Assembly (NCBI GenBank): GCA_020073565.1
Contig: JAIQEY010000001.1
Location: 124,001-188,000, forward strand
DNA: 64,000 nucleotides
Direction of reading: 5' to 3'
Source: Terriglobia bacterium
GTDB taxonomy: Bacteria > Acidobacteriota > Terriglobia > Terriglobales > Acidobacteriaceae
Shown here: piece by piece, positions 45,401 through 54,294 of the stretch
How positions within the stretch are numbered: the stretch's first letter is position 1
Layout of the letters: every line of letters starts with the position of its first letter
The notes under the pieces: generated by a model
Seen by the model: the letters and a program-made list of their open reading frames with translations, nothing else
Told to the model about the DNA's origin: nothing
Database searches by the model: none
Program-made: the position numbers and the translations under genes

Positions 45401-45823
45401 TTCGATCGCACTGGTGGTTAGGGTGCCGCCCAGTTCAGCCGATGTGGTTTGCACTTGCGGCAACTGCTCGCCGGAGACTTCGACCACCTGGGTTACCTGG
45501 CCCATTTTCAGCTGCGCGTCCACGCGGCGTTCGGTAGCGACGTCAACGTCCACGCTGCTGGTAATCGACGTCTGGAAGCCACTCTGAGTAATCGTCACGG
45601 AATATTTTCCGATCGGCAGTTCGTTGATGGCATAGCTGCCGTCGGCGCTGGTGGTTGCCGTACGCTCGAGGCCGGTGCCGGTGTTGCGCACTTTGACCGT
45701 TGCTCCGGCGACCACATTTCCCGAGGGATCGGTGACCGTGCCCAGGATCGTTCCGCGAAAGGTCTGGCCCACCAGCACAGCCGACATTAAGAAGATACAG
45801 ATCAGTACGAAGCGTAGCTTCAT
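42476..45823 (-). CDS. Oar-like TonB-dependent outer-membrane receptor
   Basis: 1115 residues. A signal peptide (MKLRFVLICIFLMSAVLVGQ) precedes a carboxypeptidase-regulatory-like domain (GTILGTVTDPSGNVVAGATV). The plug domain includes NLPVNGRDYTKLIYLNPGI, then a long beta-barrel ends in LQLALKLTF with a C-terminal Phe for outer-membrane insertion. The motif FSMNGSRGRANNFLLDGTDM is typical of the acidobacterial expansion. Such receptors import large substrates such as polysaccharide or peptide fragments with energy from TonB. The ATG has AAGGAG about nine bases upstream. A terminator follows. Substrate unknown. Confidence 0.93.
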   Translation of the reverse strand: MKLRFVLICIFLMSAVLVGQTFRGTILGTVTDPSGNVVAGATVKVRNTGTGLERTATTSADGSYAINELPIGKYSVTITQSGFQTSITSSVDVDVATERRVDAQLKMGQVTQVVEVSGEQLPQVQTTSAELGGTLTTSAIENLPVNGRDYTKLIYLNPGIAGSPDQISDSPGSLGEFSMNGSRGRANNFLLDGTDMNDGFRNDPAINQAGVFGDPATILPLDAVAELRVLSNYEAEYGRNSGAVINTVTKSGTNTLHGSLLEYNRTSSVGGARNYFNSAAAARQDPFHNNQFGGSLGGPIAKDRTFFFVDYEGQRESGAQSGVSCVPTGSAADGSLSPDDSSNDVIKALIARHPWPAPNLGTDGCPNVALSTLFRNRVDSMIAKVDHNFNPNNMLTGRYYFGDSDQSFPFAQLAGGLLPGFNTITPTRVQLVSISYVKVMGTALNEARLGWNRFAESFFPEDHSFNPSSINLNTGVTSPFDFGLPKISVSGFSVIGATNSVPRERVDSNWHFIDNYGWKSGRHDIKLGYEFRRTTIQLFQDNTFRGKLSFDDLASFLAGTPSSGKIAQGNTNRHSFENSHGFYIQDSFRWSPRLTLNYGVRWDYFGVVGEKNNLFYRLDPANSDNLVPAGQLYDKDYNNFAPRLGFAYDVTGKGRTVVRGGWGLFYDAFSQDIFLAHIPYNCAFCPGPALTGIGPSPIQTAGLLGGSLTTTDPVFSDFSGLTDFFGADPKIRTPYTQNFNLNVQQQFGKAVVEVGYVGARGTKLFRFRDLNQPSQSQITTYDTSAAQCTKGFVAPNCPIAGFDGPDGVNYNVPRTAYPALFYVNQEESSASSTYHALQTSLRMNNWRGLTSTLNFVWSHSIDNASDLEDFIPNAAQPNDSLSPSRERGNSNFDIRRRLTWHFAYTLPKFGGGASRLKNGWGFDGVLNLQDGQPFQLNYNFEGDYSGSGEGFDRPDVVGPIRYGSGAYSVDLSSFQVPCTFGNATANSSTGDSNCQAGTRHFGNMGRNSLRGPAFKELNFSLFKNTNLTEHIVLTFRAEFFNILNHPNFSNPSLPNFIADAANNGIDPATGRGLATNLTTGSSFLPLAATGDVGIGNPFLGGGGPRGLQLALKLTF

Positions 45824-46153
45824 TGCCAGTTCTCCTTCTGTCGCGGCGAAGAGCAGCCTGGACCGCGAGCAGCAAACGAAACCACTTGTCAGATGCGCGG
45901 CATTATAGACGAGCGGGGCGGGAAGGTCAGTGACAACTTTGTTGAGGAAGTTATTTAGACAGTAGCGGTGTTGAAGATGTCTGCGCAACTGTGATGACAG
46001 TTGCGTCGAAGAATTCCCAAATTACGTATTCCGCGTACAAATTCTGGGAAGGAGTTTACCGGTTGCGGATGGGAACTGCCCCGATGCCAGTTGCGGGGCG
46101 GGGCACCCCCGCGACAACCGGCGGGCCGCCGGCGCTACTTGACTCGGCGCTAT
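45824..46153. other. Gap between the receptor and the regulatory/beta-barrel gene
   Basis: No gene is seen. The strand just upstream of the receptor is A/T-richer (around 45940-46040) and probably holds its promoter. The left-over part carries a GC-rich palindromic block (46096-46138) described separately. Confidence 0.5.
46096..46138. repeat. GC-rich palindromic intergenic element
   Basis: CCGGCG and CGCCGG (46118-46132) flank a three-base loop, next to a GGGGCACCCCC-type block. The reverse strand begins AGTAGCGCCGGCGGC, resembling GGTAGCGCCGGTGGC near 492-508 in this window. That suggests a dispersed repeat family of this genome. Function may be transcription attenuation or none. Confidence 0.45.
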
Positions 46154-47848
46154 TTAGAAGTTGAAGGCTACTCCGCCACGTACGGAGCGCGCGGATTGCA
46201 CCAGATAAAGCGTGTGGCCATCGCGGCCCATCACCGGGACATAACCCTGCGCCAGGAGATTGCGCAGGTCCATCAGAACCTCCATGTGTCCGGCCAGGAA
46301 ATTCGCCGGAATGGGCTGGCGAAAGAAGAGGTTGAAGTAAGGATCGGACTGTCCCGCCGACGTATTGAACAGATCGACCGGCGTGAGCGCCTGCCCATTG
46401 GTCCAGCGGTAAGAGGCGATCCAGCGCGTCTTGGCGCTCGGAACCGTTCCGCTGAACTTCGCGGCGACGGATTGACGGCCCTCGGTATGCATCCACTCGC
46501 GCGCGTCCTGCAACTCAACATCGGGACGCGCAAGGTCGAGAGCGCCTCCGTAGGCATAGTCGAGCGTCGCCGTCAGGTCGGAGAGAAGCTTGCGCTGCAG
46601 TACGACGCGCATGCCGTGGGTTGAAAAATCGTTGCCCTGATAGCTGAAAGTGCCCGAATAGGAGTCCGGCAAAACTTCACCAGATTCCGCGGACAAGTCT
46701 CCCAAACCTGCCAGAGCCGGATCGGTGATGCGATCGGAGTAGAACGCGACCTGCATATTGGTCTTGCCGACGCGCCGCGAAAGAGAAATTTCCTGGTGAT
46801 GGGCACGCTCGACGGCGGGCGTGAAGCCGGTGATGCTCATGCGGGGCCCGGCCCCGAGCAGATCGGAAGGCACCGAGTCAAAGCCTTTATCAAGGTTGGC
46901 CGCCGGCACGGAACTCACATACTGGTATTCGAGCACGGTGTTGGGCGTGAGATGAAGATCGACGGTCGCGAAGGGTTTGAAAGTGTTAACCCGCTGCAGG
47001 AACTGGATGGTCTGAAGTTCGCTGCCGAACTTCAGTTCGAGCACATTACCGAGCACCATGCGATCGGAAGTGCTCAGCGAGAGTGCCTCCATGGAACCGT
47101 TGCGGAGGTTGTTGTTGTCGGGCGAATTCAACCGGCGCAAGGTCAACGCAATCGAGGGTTCGAAACCATGGCTGAGGTGGTTGGTGTAAGAAGTGCGAAT
47201 GACGGCTGCGGGAACCATGCCACCGTCGCCGTAACCCAGATTGCCGTTCAGACTCAGCTCGCCGGTGGTGAAAAACGAATGCTCGACCGAGAAGCCCGCG
47301 CTCATGTCGGAGTCGCCGCCGAAACCCTGGGAAGCCGAACCGGCCATAAAAACCAGCGAACCTTTCAGGTCGCGGTCGCCACGGGGCTCCACGCCTCGCG
47401 CTACAGCAGTGGTGCCATCGGGAAGCACGCGCAGGATGGGGCGGTTCGAAACCGAGCGGAGCGTCCACTTCCAATCGTCATCATCGGCGGGGCCGCGCAA
47501 CGGGCCAAGCTGCATCGCCTCGAAGAGAGTGGTCAGCGTCACATTGACCATGAGTTTGGAATCGGGACGGATGCCGATTCTCTCGCGTAACGAGGGCAGA
47601 AACGAGGGCGCGCTCACTTTCAGCGTGTAGGTGCCCGGAAGAACGTTGGCGAGCGAGTAGAACCCCTTGTCGTCGGTGAAAACCTTCAGAGTCTGAAGCG
47701 CGGAGCCGAGGACTTCCACGGCCGCGCCCATCTGAGGCACACCGGTGGAATTGCGAACGAACCCGGAGATCGAGCCTGGTCGGGCAGCGGACCAGGCCGG
47801 AAGCGCCAGGCTCACAGCGACCATGAGGAACCCGAGCTTACGGATCAT
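46154..47848 (-). CDS. Carboxypeptidase-regulatory-like domain plus outer-membrane beta-barrel protein
   Basis: 564 residues. A signal peptide (MIRKLGFLMVAVSLALPAWS) is followed by a regulatory-like beta-sandwich (GSISGFVRNSTGVPQMGAAV...GFYSLANVLPGTYTLKVSAP). The rest is alternating beta strands ending VRGGVAFNF with a terminal Phe, as in outer-membrane barrels. It is too short for, and lacks the plug motif of, a full TonB receptor, so it may be a barrel porin-like protein. It is 30 bases after the GWxTD gene and should be cotranscribed. GAGGTG lies seven bases upstream of the ATG. No specific substrate can be named. Confidence 0.78.
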   Translation of the reverse strand: MIRKLGFLMVAVSLALPAWSAARPGSISGFVRNSTGVPQMGAAVEVLGSALQTLKVFTDDKGFYSLANVLPGTYTLKVSAPSFLPSLRERIGIRPDSKLMVNVTLTTLFEAMQLGPLRGPADDDDWKWTLRSVSNRPILRVLPDGTTAVARGVEPRGDRDLKGSLVFMAGSASQGFGGDSDMSAGFSVEHSFFTTGELSLNGNLGYGDGGMVPAAVIRTSYTNHLSHGFEPSIALTLRRLNSPDNNNLRNGSMEALSLSTSDRMVLGNVLELKFGSELQTIQFLQRVNTFKPFATVDLHLTPNTVLEYQYVSSVPAANLDKGFDSVPSDLLGAGPRMSITGFTPAVERAHHQEISLSRRVGKTNMQVAFYSDRITDPALAGLGDLSAESGEVLPDSYSGTFSYQGNDFSTHGMRVVLQRKLLSDLTATLDYAYGGALDLARPDVELQDAREWMHTEGRQSVAAKFSGTVPSAKTRWIASYRWTNGQALTPVDLFNTSAGQSDPYFNLFFRQPIPANFLAGHMEVLMDLRNLLAQGYVPVMGRDGHTLYLVQSARSVRGGVAFNF

Positions 47849-47878
47849 CTCCTATCACCTCTGGGGGCAGGCAGGCGG

Positions 47879-49603
47879 CTATTCTACAGCAAAAGTCGCC
47901 GTGGGATCGACCGTCTGCTTGGAAACGTTGTCGTTCACCTTGATCTGGATCTTGTACAAACCCGGCTGCAAATTCGCCGCAGAGAGTGTTTTCTGCAACG
48001 TGACCTGCTCGCCAACGTTGCCCATCGTGTCGGTGGACTCGACCGTGTGGATGACCGCCTTGTTGTTGGCATCCGTCACGTCGTACTCGATGGTGGCCGA
48101 GGCTTTGTGGGTCTTCTCGTCCACACCGAGATTGTATACCTGCATCCAGAAATTCAACTTCTGATTGCGTTTGAAGGAAACCGGCTTGCCATCGGAGGGC
48201 GGAACGCGCGGACGGACCTTGGTGGTGCCGATGACAAAGTTTCCAGTGCCTACATTCTTGGCCGCTACCGGTTCCATCTGGTCGGCCACGATCAAAGTGG
48301 AGTTGCTGAGGCGGTCCTCGCTGAACTCGGGCACCGTGACACCGCGGCTCCAGGAGCCCTTGCGGTCTCCGTTTACGTCTTTGACCACGATGTCGAAGCG
48401 ATAGAGGCCGGGCTTCAGCGGAAGCGCTTTCCAGTAGACCGACGAGTTTTCGGCCGTCCTGGGAAGAAGTTCGGCGGGGACGTCGACCTGGACCGTGTCT
48501 TCGAAGGTCTGGGCAATGCGCCCGCTCAGGGTGGTGACACGGCCGAAGATGTTCACCGTGCCGCGCTCAACGCCGTCTTTGTTCTGGAATGTTACGTCGC
48601 GGTTCTTGATCTGGATGGTGACGGGAACCAGCACCGTGTCGCTAGTGACCTTCACGAAATCAGCCCGCACGTCGAAGGGCATCAGATTGACGTTGATCTT
48701 GTGAGTGACGACTTCTTCCAGGTCTTTGAACTTTACGGCCGGCGCCCGGCTGAGCTTGGCGAACTGTTCGAGGCGGTCAAATTGCTTGGTCTGCAGATCG
48801 TTGTTAAACGGCCCTGTCCCCAATTGCTCAAGGCCGCCGCCCTGAAAGCGGGAAGTCTTGTTGGCCATGCCCATCTGCTCGTAAAGAGTGAGACCCGCGT
48901 TCGGCGTGTACTTGAGCGCGTCTTTTTCGGAGCGGTCCATCGTCATGTGGTAATCGCCGCACATGCAGGTATCTACAAACTCGATAATAACTTCCTGGCC
49001 AATGCCTTCAAGGTACCGATAGCGCCACTGCTCGAAGGGGTAGGTCGAGGTCTCGCCGCCGCCTTCTTCCATGGGCCGATTATAGCTGCCGCCGGAGGGG
49101 TGCGACTCGATCTCGTCAGCCTTGCCGAAGACAATATAGATGCGGCCGCGATCGGACTTCCAGCCGGGGATGCCCGCGGCAAAATGCTCGTTCGCGTAGG
49201 CGATGCGGGCGTAGTGCTCTTCTTTGAATTCGTTCTCTTCCGTGTCAGGGGTGGGATCGCGGCGCCCCCAGAAGGCCTCGATGAACTGGTCGCGCTCTTC
49301 GTCATTGGAGAGCTGCATGAAGGCGGAGCGCTCCTCGTCGGTGATGATCCAGCGGACGTCCTCGTCGAGCCACTTCCTAAACGTCTTGGAAAGCTCCTGC
49401 CGCAGGGACTTGGCGTTGGCCTTCTTCTGCTTTTCCGTGAGTGAGCGCTTCATCGGGTCAGCCTTGGTTCCCTCGGCAGACCCCTGCTCGCTGGAATCCT
49501 TCTTGTCCTGATCCTGGGCGAACGAGGTGAGCGGGAAGATCATGACCATCAGACCGGCCAGCACACTACTCAAAAAGCTATTGCGAAAACCTGTGGAGAG
49601 CAT
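47879..49603 (-). CDS. GWxTD-domain secreted protein
   Basis: 574 residues from ATG 49603. A signal peptide (around AGLMVMIFPLTSFAQ) is followed by a Lys/Glu-rich linker. The GWxTD domain includes WLDEDVRWIITDEERSAFMQ, FIEAFWGRRDPTPDTEENEF and PGWKSDRGRIYIVFGKADEI. The C-terminal half is made of beta domains. GWxTD proteins are widespread in Acidobacteria and Bacteroidetes, with no firm function known, often near TonB/outer-membrane genes as here. A TTG seven codons earlier is an alternative start. Confidence 0.88.
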   Translation of the reverse strand: MLSTGFRNSFLSSVLAGLMVMIFPLTSFAQDQDKKDSSEQGSAEGTKADPMKRSLTEKQKKANAKSLRQELSKTFRKWLDEDVRWIITDEERSAFMQLSNDEERDQFIEAFWGRRDPTPDTEENEFKEEHYARIAYANEHFAAGIPGWKSDRGRIYIVFGKADEIESHPSGGSYNRPMEEGGGETSTYPFEQWRYRYLEGIGQEVIIEFVDTCMCGDYHMTMDRSEKDALKYTPNAGLTLYEQMGMANKTSRFQGGGLEQLGTGPFNNDLQTKQFDRLEQFAKLSRAPAVKFKDLEEVVTHKINVNLMPFDVRADFVKVTSDTVLVPVTIQIKNRDVTFQNKDGVERGTVNIFGRVTTLSGRIAQTFEDTVQVDVPAELLPRTAENSSVYWKALPLKPGLYRFDIVVKDVNGDRKGSWSRGVTVPEFSEDRLSNSTLIVADQMEPVAAKNVGTGNFVIGTTKVRPRVPPSDGKPVSFKRNQKLNFWMQVYNLGVDEKTHKASATIEYDVTDANNKAVIHTVESTDTMGNVGEQVTLQKTLSAANLQPGLYKIQIKVNDNVSKQTVDPTATFAVE

Positions 49604-49793
49604 AGAAGGGTCAAACCTCGCCAAACACTTCGATGGGTTAATTCTATGTTCTCTGGATGCAACATAGCAAGGAAAAGTGGCCTGAGCTCAGCAATTTCCC
49701 TGATCCGGCAGCTTGTTTCTAAGCCGCTGAGGAGAGACGTGTTGCGAGCCGCAAGCGAGGTTCTGCCGGGCGGGAAAATGGCCTTGGGCAAGC

Positions 49794-49799
49794 TATAAT
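49794..49799 (+). promoter_or_regulatory. Candidate -10 box for the MacA-like gene
   Basis: A perfect TATAAT sits rightward in the 391-base gap between the diverging GWxTD and MacA-like genes. No good -35 box is seen at 17 bases. The rest of the gap (49604-49994) holds no gene that I can support; the frame upstream of the MacA start is open from 49839 but lacks family similarity. Confidence 0.4.
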
Positions 49800-49994
49800 G
49801 GAACGGGCTATGATTCCGACTCCTGGCCTTCTAGCTGCATGGCGCGGCCAGGTTGGCCGATTTGGGAACTTTCTCGCTGGTTGAAGCGTATCTATTCATG
49901 CGCAACCGGTGCGGGCTTCGCCGTTCTTTCACCAGGACTAGCGGGGCGAGGGGGTGCCTCGCGGGAGTTGGAAACCGGGCTCTCTGGAATCGCG

Positions 49995-51377
49995 ATGAAG
50001 ACCTGGAAGAAAGTTCTGATTGGAATCGGCATTGCGCTCGCCCTTGGCATCATGGTCGGCGTGACCGTGTACCAGAGCCGGAAGAACCTGGTCACAGTGC
50101 AAACGGGCAAGGCGCAGAAGCAGGATCTGGCATCGGTGGTCAGCGCGTCGGGTGAAGTCAAACCCAAGACGTACGTCAACATCGGCGCCAACGGTTTCGG
50201 CAAGATTATCGAGTTGCGGGTCAAGGAGGGTGACCGCGTGAAGAAGGGGCAGTTATTGGCGCAGTTGGAGAACGTGCAGTCCTCCGCCGACGTCAATGCG
50301 ACTCGAGCCTCCGTGCAGGCTGCCGAGACGGACTCCGTCGCCGCCGACGCCGCCTTGCGAACTTCGCTCGCCGACCTGAATCGGGCCCGGTCCGATGCCG
50401 ACCACGCCAAGCTGGATTGGGAACGCGCCCAAGGTCTTTACAAAGACGCGCTGATCGCCAAACAGGAGTACGACGCCAAGAAGGCGGTCTGGGAGTCTGC
50501 CGATGCGGGATTAGCTCAGGCGCAAGCGCGCGTTGCCCAAGCCAAGGCTCAGAAAGACTCCTCCGACAAACACATCGCGCAAAATCGCGCGAACCTGACG
50601 CGGGTCTCCGACGTATTACAAAAAACGACCTATGTCGCGCCTTATGACGGCATTGTCACCAACCTTCCGGTTCGGCAGGGAGAGACGGTGGTCATGGGAA
50701 TTCAGAATGCGCCGGGCAGCACGCTGATGACGATCGCGGACATGTCGGTCATCACTTCGGAAGTAAAGGTGGATGAGACCGACATTGTGAATGTGAAGCT
50801 GGGCCAAACAGCCGAGGTGACGATCGATGCCATCCCGCGCAAAGTGTTTCATGGGGTCGTGACCGAAATCGGCAATAACGCTATCGTGCGGTCGACCGGG
50901 GTGTCCACTTCTCAACAGACCTCGACCAGCCAGGAAGCCAAGGATTTCAAGGTGGTCGTAACGCTGCAGGATCCACCGTCTGATTTGCGCCCCGGGCTTT
51001 CGACGACCGCCAAGATCACGACCGCCACGCGCAGCAACGTGGTGACGATTCCCATTCAGGCGCTCACCGTCCGAAACAAGGCTGATTTGGAGCCGAAGGA
51101 TGCGGGCAAGGGATCAGTGCAGGCGGCGAGCGCGCCTGTGGAGGCATCGAAGGAAAAAGACGAGATCCAAGGTGTGTTCGTAATCCGCCAAAAGAAGGCG
51201 GAATTCGTGCCGGTGGACACGGGCATTAGCGGCACCACTGACATCGAGGTCATCAAGGGCCTGCAACCCGGGGATGAAGTCATCACTGGCAGCTACAAGG
51301 TTTTGCGCACCCTGAAGCCGGGGACGAGTGTCAAAGTAGATAACTCGACCCCGAAAAAAGAAGAAGAAAGCAGCTAG
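49995..51377 (+). CDS. MacA-like periplasmic adaptor (HlyD/RND family)
   Basis: 460 residues. A membrane anchor WKKVLIGIGIALALGIMVGV opens the protein, followed by the lipoyl-like half VSASGEVKPKTYVNIGANGF and a long coiled-coil hairpin (about 95-205, rich in Ala/Lys/Asp). The second lipoyl half has LQKTTYVAPYDGIVTNLPVR, and the beta-barrel part has DETDIVNVKLGQTAEVTIDA. These adaptors link an inner-membrane exporter to an outer-membrane channel. The next gene is a MacB-type ATPase. The chosen ATG gives the family's short cytoplasmic start; GGA lies nearby. Confidence 0.9.
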   Translation: MKTWKKVLIGIGIALALGIMVGVTVYQSRKNLVTVQTGKAQKQDLASVVSASGEVKPKTYVNIGANGFGKIIELRVKEGDRVKKGQLLAQLENVQSSADVNATRASVQAAETDSVAADAALRTSLADLNRARSDADHAKLDWERAQGLYKDALIAKQEYDAKKAVWESADAGLAQAQARVAQAKAQKDSSDKHIAQNRANLTRVSDVLQKTTYVAPYDGIVTNLPVRQGETVVMGIQNAPGSTLMTIADMSVITSEVKVDETDIVNVKLGQTAEVTIDAIPRKVFHGVVTEIGNNAIVRSTGVSTSQQTSTSQEAKDFKVVVTLQDPPSDLRPGLSTTAKITTATRSNVVTIPIQALTVRNKADLEPKDAGKGSVQAASAPVEASKEKDEIQGVFVIRQKKAEFVPVDTGISGTTDIEVIKGLQPGDEVITGSYKVLRTLKPGTSVKVDNSTPKKEEESS

Positions 51378-51507
51378 ATAACGTTCTGCCTGCACAGACA
51401 GGGATTGCCGCGGCTGTACAGCCGGCGTCTAACCTCTATCCGGCTGGAACGTCCAAGATAAGACGGCCATAGGAGAGCGCGTGCCCCAGCCGGAAAAGGA
51501 GAAGAAA

Positions 51508-52257
51508 ATGGCGACTGCCGAAATGCTCCCGATCGAGAAACCAGCAGACTGGGCCGCGCCCAACTCGAGCATGATTTTGACCGAGGACCTGTGGAAGACC
51601 TACGACATGGGCTCGGAGCAGCAGGTGCATGCGCTGCGCGGAGTGAACCTCCGCATCCAGAGCAACGAATACGTTGCCATCATGGGTCCGTCGGGCTCGG
51701 GCAAGTCGACCCTGATGAACCTGATCGGCTGTCTCGACTCGCCCTCCAAGGGCCAGTACTGGCTGAACGGGCAACTCGTAAGCGAACTCGATGACGACGA
51801 GTTGGCCCGCATCCGCAATAAAGAGATTGGATTCGTGTTCCAGACGTTCAACCTGCTGGCCCGTGCTACCTCGCTGCACAACGTGGAACTGCCGCTGATC
51901 TACGCCGGTATGCCGGCGGAACAGAGAACTGCGCGCGCGAAAGAGGCTCTGACCGCGGTGGGCATGGAATCCCGTATGACCCACAAGCCCAACGAACTTT
52001 CCGGCGGACAGCGCCAGCGCGTGGCCATCGCCCGCGCTCTGGTGAACAAGCCCGCCATCATCCTGGCCGACGAACCCACCGGTAACCTCGACTCGCAAAC
52101 TGGCAACGAGATCATGGCGTTGTTCGATCGTCTGCACGCCGAAGGCAATACGATCGTGCTGGTGACGCATGAACACGACATTGCCGAGTACGCCCACCGC
52201 ATCGTCTCCATCCGCGACGGCGTGGTTGCCAAGGATGAGGTCAAGGGGCGTCGTTAA
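51508..52257 (+). CDS. MacB-type ABC transporter ATPase without its permease
   Basis: 249 residues. Walker [10 protein letters not shown] (60-68), the ABC signature [16 protein letters not shown], Walker [11 protein letters not shown] and the H-loop VLVTHEHD are all intact. The sequence belongs to the MacB/LolD group that extrudes substrates with a MacA-type adaptor. AGGAG six bases before the ATG makes the start certain. Normally one or two FtsX/MacB permeases follow; here the next 400 bases hold none, then an opposite-strand gene. The partner permease must be elsewhere or was lost. Confidence 0.93.
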   Translation: MATAEMLPIEKPADWAAPNSSMILTEDLWKTYDMGSEQQVHALRGVNLRIQSNEYVAIMGPSGSGKSTLMNLIGCLDSPSKGQYWLNGQLVSELDDDELARIRNKEIGFVFQTFNLLARATSLHNVELPLIYAGMPAEQRTARAKEALTAVGMESRMTHKPNELSGGQRQRVAIARALVNKPAIILADEPTGNLDSQTGNEIMALFDRLHAEGNTIVLVTHEHDIAEYAHRIVSIRDGVVAKDEVKGRR

Positions 52258-52659
52258 CGTTCAGCCGAGCCTTACTGGCTAAGCGCCTGCCCAAACTGTT
52301 GCAGGTGCGAACACTCTCTAGCCGACAACCGGTCTTGGAAGTTTTGGCGGAAGCGTGTGCGAGTCGAATCAGCACACAAACGTAGTTTCAAGAACTTGCG
52401 GAGCACGGGCGAGTGGCCCAGACGATCGAGGGTGCCCCACTCATTCGCGTTCTTTGCGAATGAGTGGGCGACTGCTGACCTCGACAAAACCCTCGACAGC
52501 ACGACGCTTGATGTTCAACGCAGGTGCCCCAGGTCTCGCGGCTGTCGAGAATTGGGATTCCACGGTCGCGTCAGTTGGGCTTTGGTTTTAGGTCGTCGGG
52601 GAAACGGGGTGAACAGACCGTCTGCGTGGGATTCGATTACACGGATTTAATAAGGACTC
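52258..52659. other. Gap after the ATPase; no permease
   Basis: No coding sequence is supported. The stretch contains a near-perfect 13-bp hairpin (52436-52468, listed separately) that could act as transcription terminator, mRNA end or dispersed repeat. Nothing resembles a permease remnant. Confidence 0.5.
52431..52470. repeat. Dispersed palindromic element, copy 1
   Basis: CCCACTCATTCGC and GCGAATGAGTGGG pair perfectly over 13 bases with loop GTTCTTT. It is preceded by GGTGC. A diverged copy lies at 62457-62493. Both sit between genes. Confidence 0.75.
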
Positions 52660-53895
52660 TTACTGCTGCTGTGTCGGCGGGGTGCTGACTTTCTCCAGAT
52701 CCGGGGTGGGAGTTGTACCCGCGGCCCCGGCGACGAAGAAGTTGTGGTCGTAGAGGTTGCGGTACATGCGTCCGGCGATTTCGGCGGCCTTGGGGCCGAA
52801 GGTAGGACGTCCGCCTTGGAGGAAGACGACCGTCACAATGCGTCCGATGTCGGTGTTGGCGTAGGAAGCGAACCATCCAAAGCGCGTACCGGCGTGCGAG
52901 CAGGTCCCAGTCTTGCCGAGAATGGATTCCTCATTGAAATTCAGCCGCACGCTTCGAGCCGTGCCGTATTCGACCGCGCCCGCCATGCCGTCGGAGAGTT
53001 CTGGAATTGCGGGCTGGATGTCGAGATGCCGCTTGACCCGGGGCTGAAAGTTCGCGACCTCATCCGGCGTGTTAGGGTGCTGCAGGTAATAGAGCGTGCC
53101 GCCGTTTGAAATAGCCGTGACCAGCGCGCCCAGTTGCAGCGGGGTCATGGAGATGCCCTCGCCAAAGGAGCACATCTTGCCGACGCCGCCCAGCTTGGGC
53201 GAGATCTCTTCTTCCGGGTAAGCTCCGATGTGTTCGCCCGCGACGTGATAGCCGGCCAATTCGCCCAGTCCGTATTGATGCGCGTAGTAGCTGACCTTGT
53301 CGAAACCAAGTTTGCGTCCGACGGCCTCGAAGTACGCATTGTTGGAGTGCGCCAGAGCTTCCGTGAGATTCATGCGGCTGCGGCGGCCAAGCTTTACTTC
53401 GGTGTCTTTGTCGATCAGGCCTTCGCTGAGCGCGGCCAGAGCCACGGAGAGCTTGATGGTGGAGCAGGGCTGGGCGCCGCTGGAGAGCGCGAGCTTCTGA
53501 TTCACCATGGCCACGATGCGTCCGCTGGTCGGCTCGATCGCGACCACGGTGCCGTTCATGTTGCCGAGCGCGTCGATTGCAGCCTGGCGCACCGTTGGAT
53601 CTTCACCCGCGGTGACGTCGCCTTCGGTAATCTCGGACGCGAACGAACTGGTGTGGAACCGCTCGTAATAACGATGGCGGCGGCGATGGGCAGTGGCCGA
53701 GGTCGAGCGCGGTGCGCGCCCGCGGGCAAGGCTCCGCATGTGCTTCCGGGCGTGCTGACTTTCGGTGACCGCGTGAGACTTGGAGCGCGGTGTAAGTGCG
53801 CGCGGATTTACGCTGGCGGCGATGGCTCCCGCTTCCAGCAATAAGGTCAACCCTAGAAACAGTGCAAGACTGTAGAACCAGCGTGCGAACTTCAC
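52660..53895 (-). CDS. Penicillin-binding transpeptidase (class-B/D-like, no transglycosylase)
   Basis: 411 residues. A signal/anchor (MKFARWFYSLALFLGLTLLL) is followed by a basic, Ser/Arg-rich linker. The transpeptidase has Ser145-X-X-Lys148 (PCSTIKLS), Ser184-Asn-Asn (AHSNNAYFE) and Lys328-Thr-Gly (ILGKTGTCS), with FGWFASYANTD close behind, as in penicillin-binding proteins and class D beta-lactamases. It should cross-link peptidoglycan peptides. It is shorter than typical class B PBPs and lacks a dimerisation module. GTG start. Confidence 0.88.
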   Translation of the reverse strand: MKFARWFYSLALFLGLTLLLEAGAIAASVNPRALTPRSKSHAVTESQHARKHMRSLARGRAPRSTSATAHRRRHRYYERFHTSSFASEITEGDVTAGEDPTVRQAAIDALGNMNGTVVAIEPTSGRIVAMVNQKLALSSGAQPCSTIKLSVALAALSEGLIDKDTEVKLGRRSRMNLTEALAHSNNAYFEAVGRKLGFDKVSYYAHQYGLGELAGYHVAGEHIGAYPEEEISPKLGGVGKMCSFGEGISMTPLQLGALVTAISNGGTLYYLQHPNTPDEVANFQPRVKRHLDIQPAIPELSDGMAGAVEYGTARSVRLNFNEESILGKTGTCSHAGTRFGWFASYANTDIGRIVTVVFLQGGRPTFGPKAAEIAGRMYRNLYDHNFFVAGAAGTTPTPDLEKVSTPPTQQQ

Positions 53896-54294
53896 TTAGA
53901 ACCGTCCCCGGAAGTACTTGCCCAATCTATTGTGTGCAAGAATCTCGCCAATTGCCAAGGCAGCAGCGGTACTTGCAACTATTCGATAGTAGGGGAGTTA
54001 GGGGCCAGAGCGCAATCGCAAAATATACCCGCGTTCGCCTCTCATTAGCGGATGTAAGTTGTTGAATCAAATATCGTTATTGCGATTGAATCGAGGTACG
54101 AACCCTTTGGTAACATAGGCTTCAGGTTACCTTCCAAGGTACCCCCGTACGCTGAAACGAATTGCACACCCGGTGTGGACCCGAGAGCCATGCCGGGTTG
54201 GGACGTCCAAGAAAACTGGCGCGGATGGCAAACCGTTGCACTAGCCTGCAAGTTTTCTGAACATTTTCTGACAAACCAATTCTTCGAGGATTTC
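53896..54294. other. Divergent gap between the transpeptidase and DUF885 genes
   Basis: No gene is supported. The A/T-rich block around 54050-54090 is the likely promoter region for both genes, but I see no convincing -35/-10 pair. A frame open from 54175 runs into the DUF885 gene, but its residues before the signal peptide are not family-like. Confidence 0.45.

Noticed and set aside
48047..49444. 465-codon open frame opposite the GWxTD gene
   Set aside because: The GWxTD protein is clear on the other strand; the antisense product has no recognisable features.
49839..49994. N-terminal extension of the MacA-like protein
   Set aside because: The 52 extra residues precede a normal short cytoplasmic start and membrane anchor; not part of the family.
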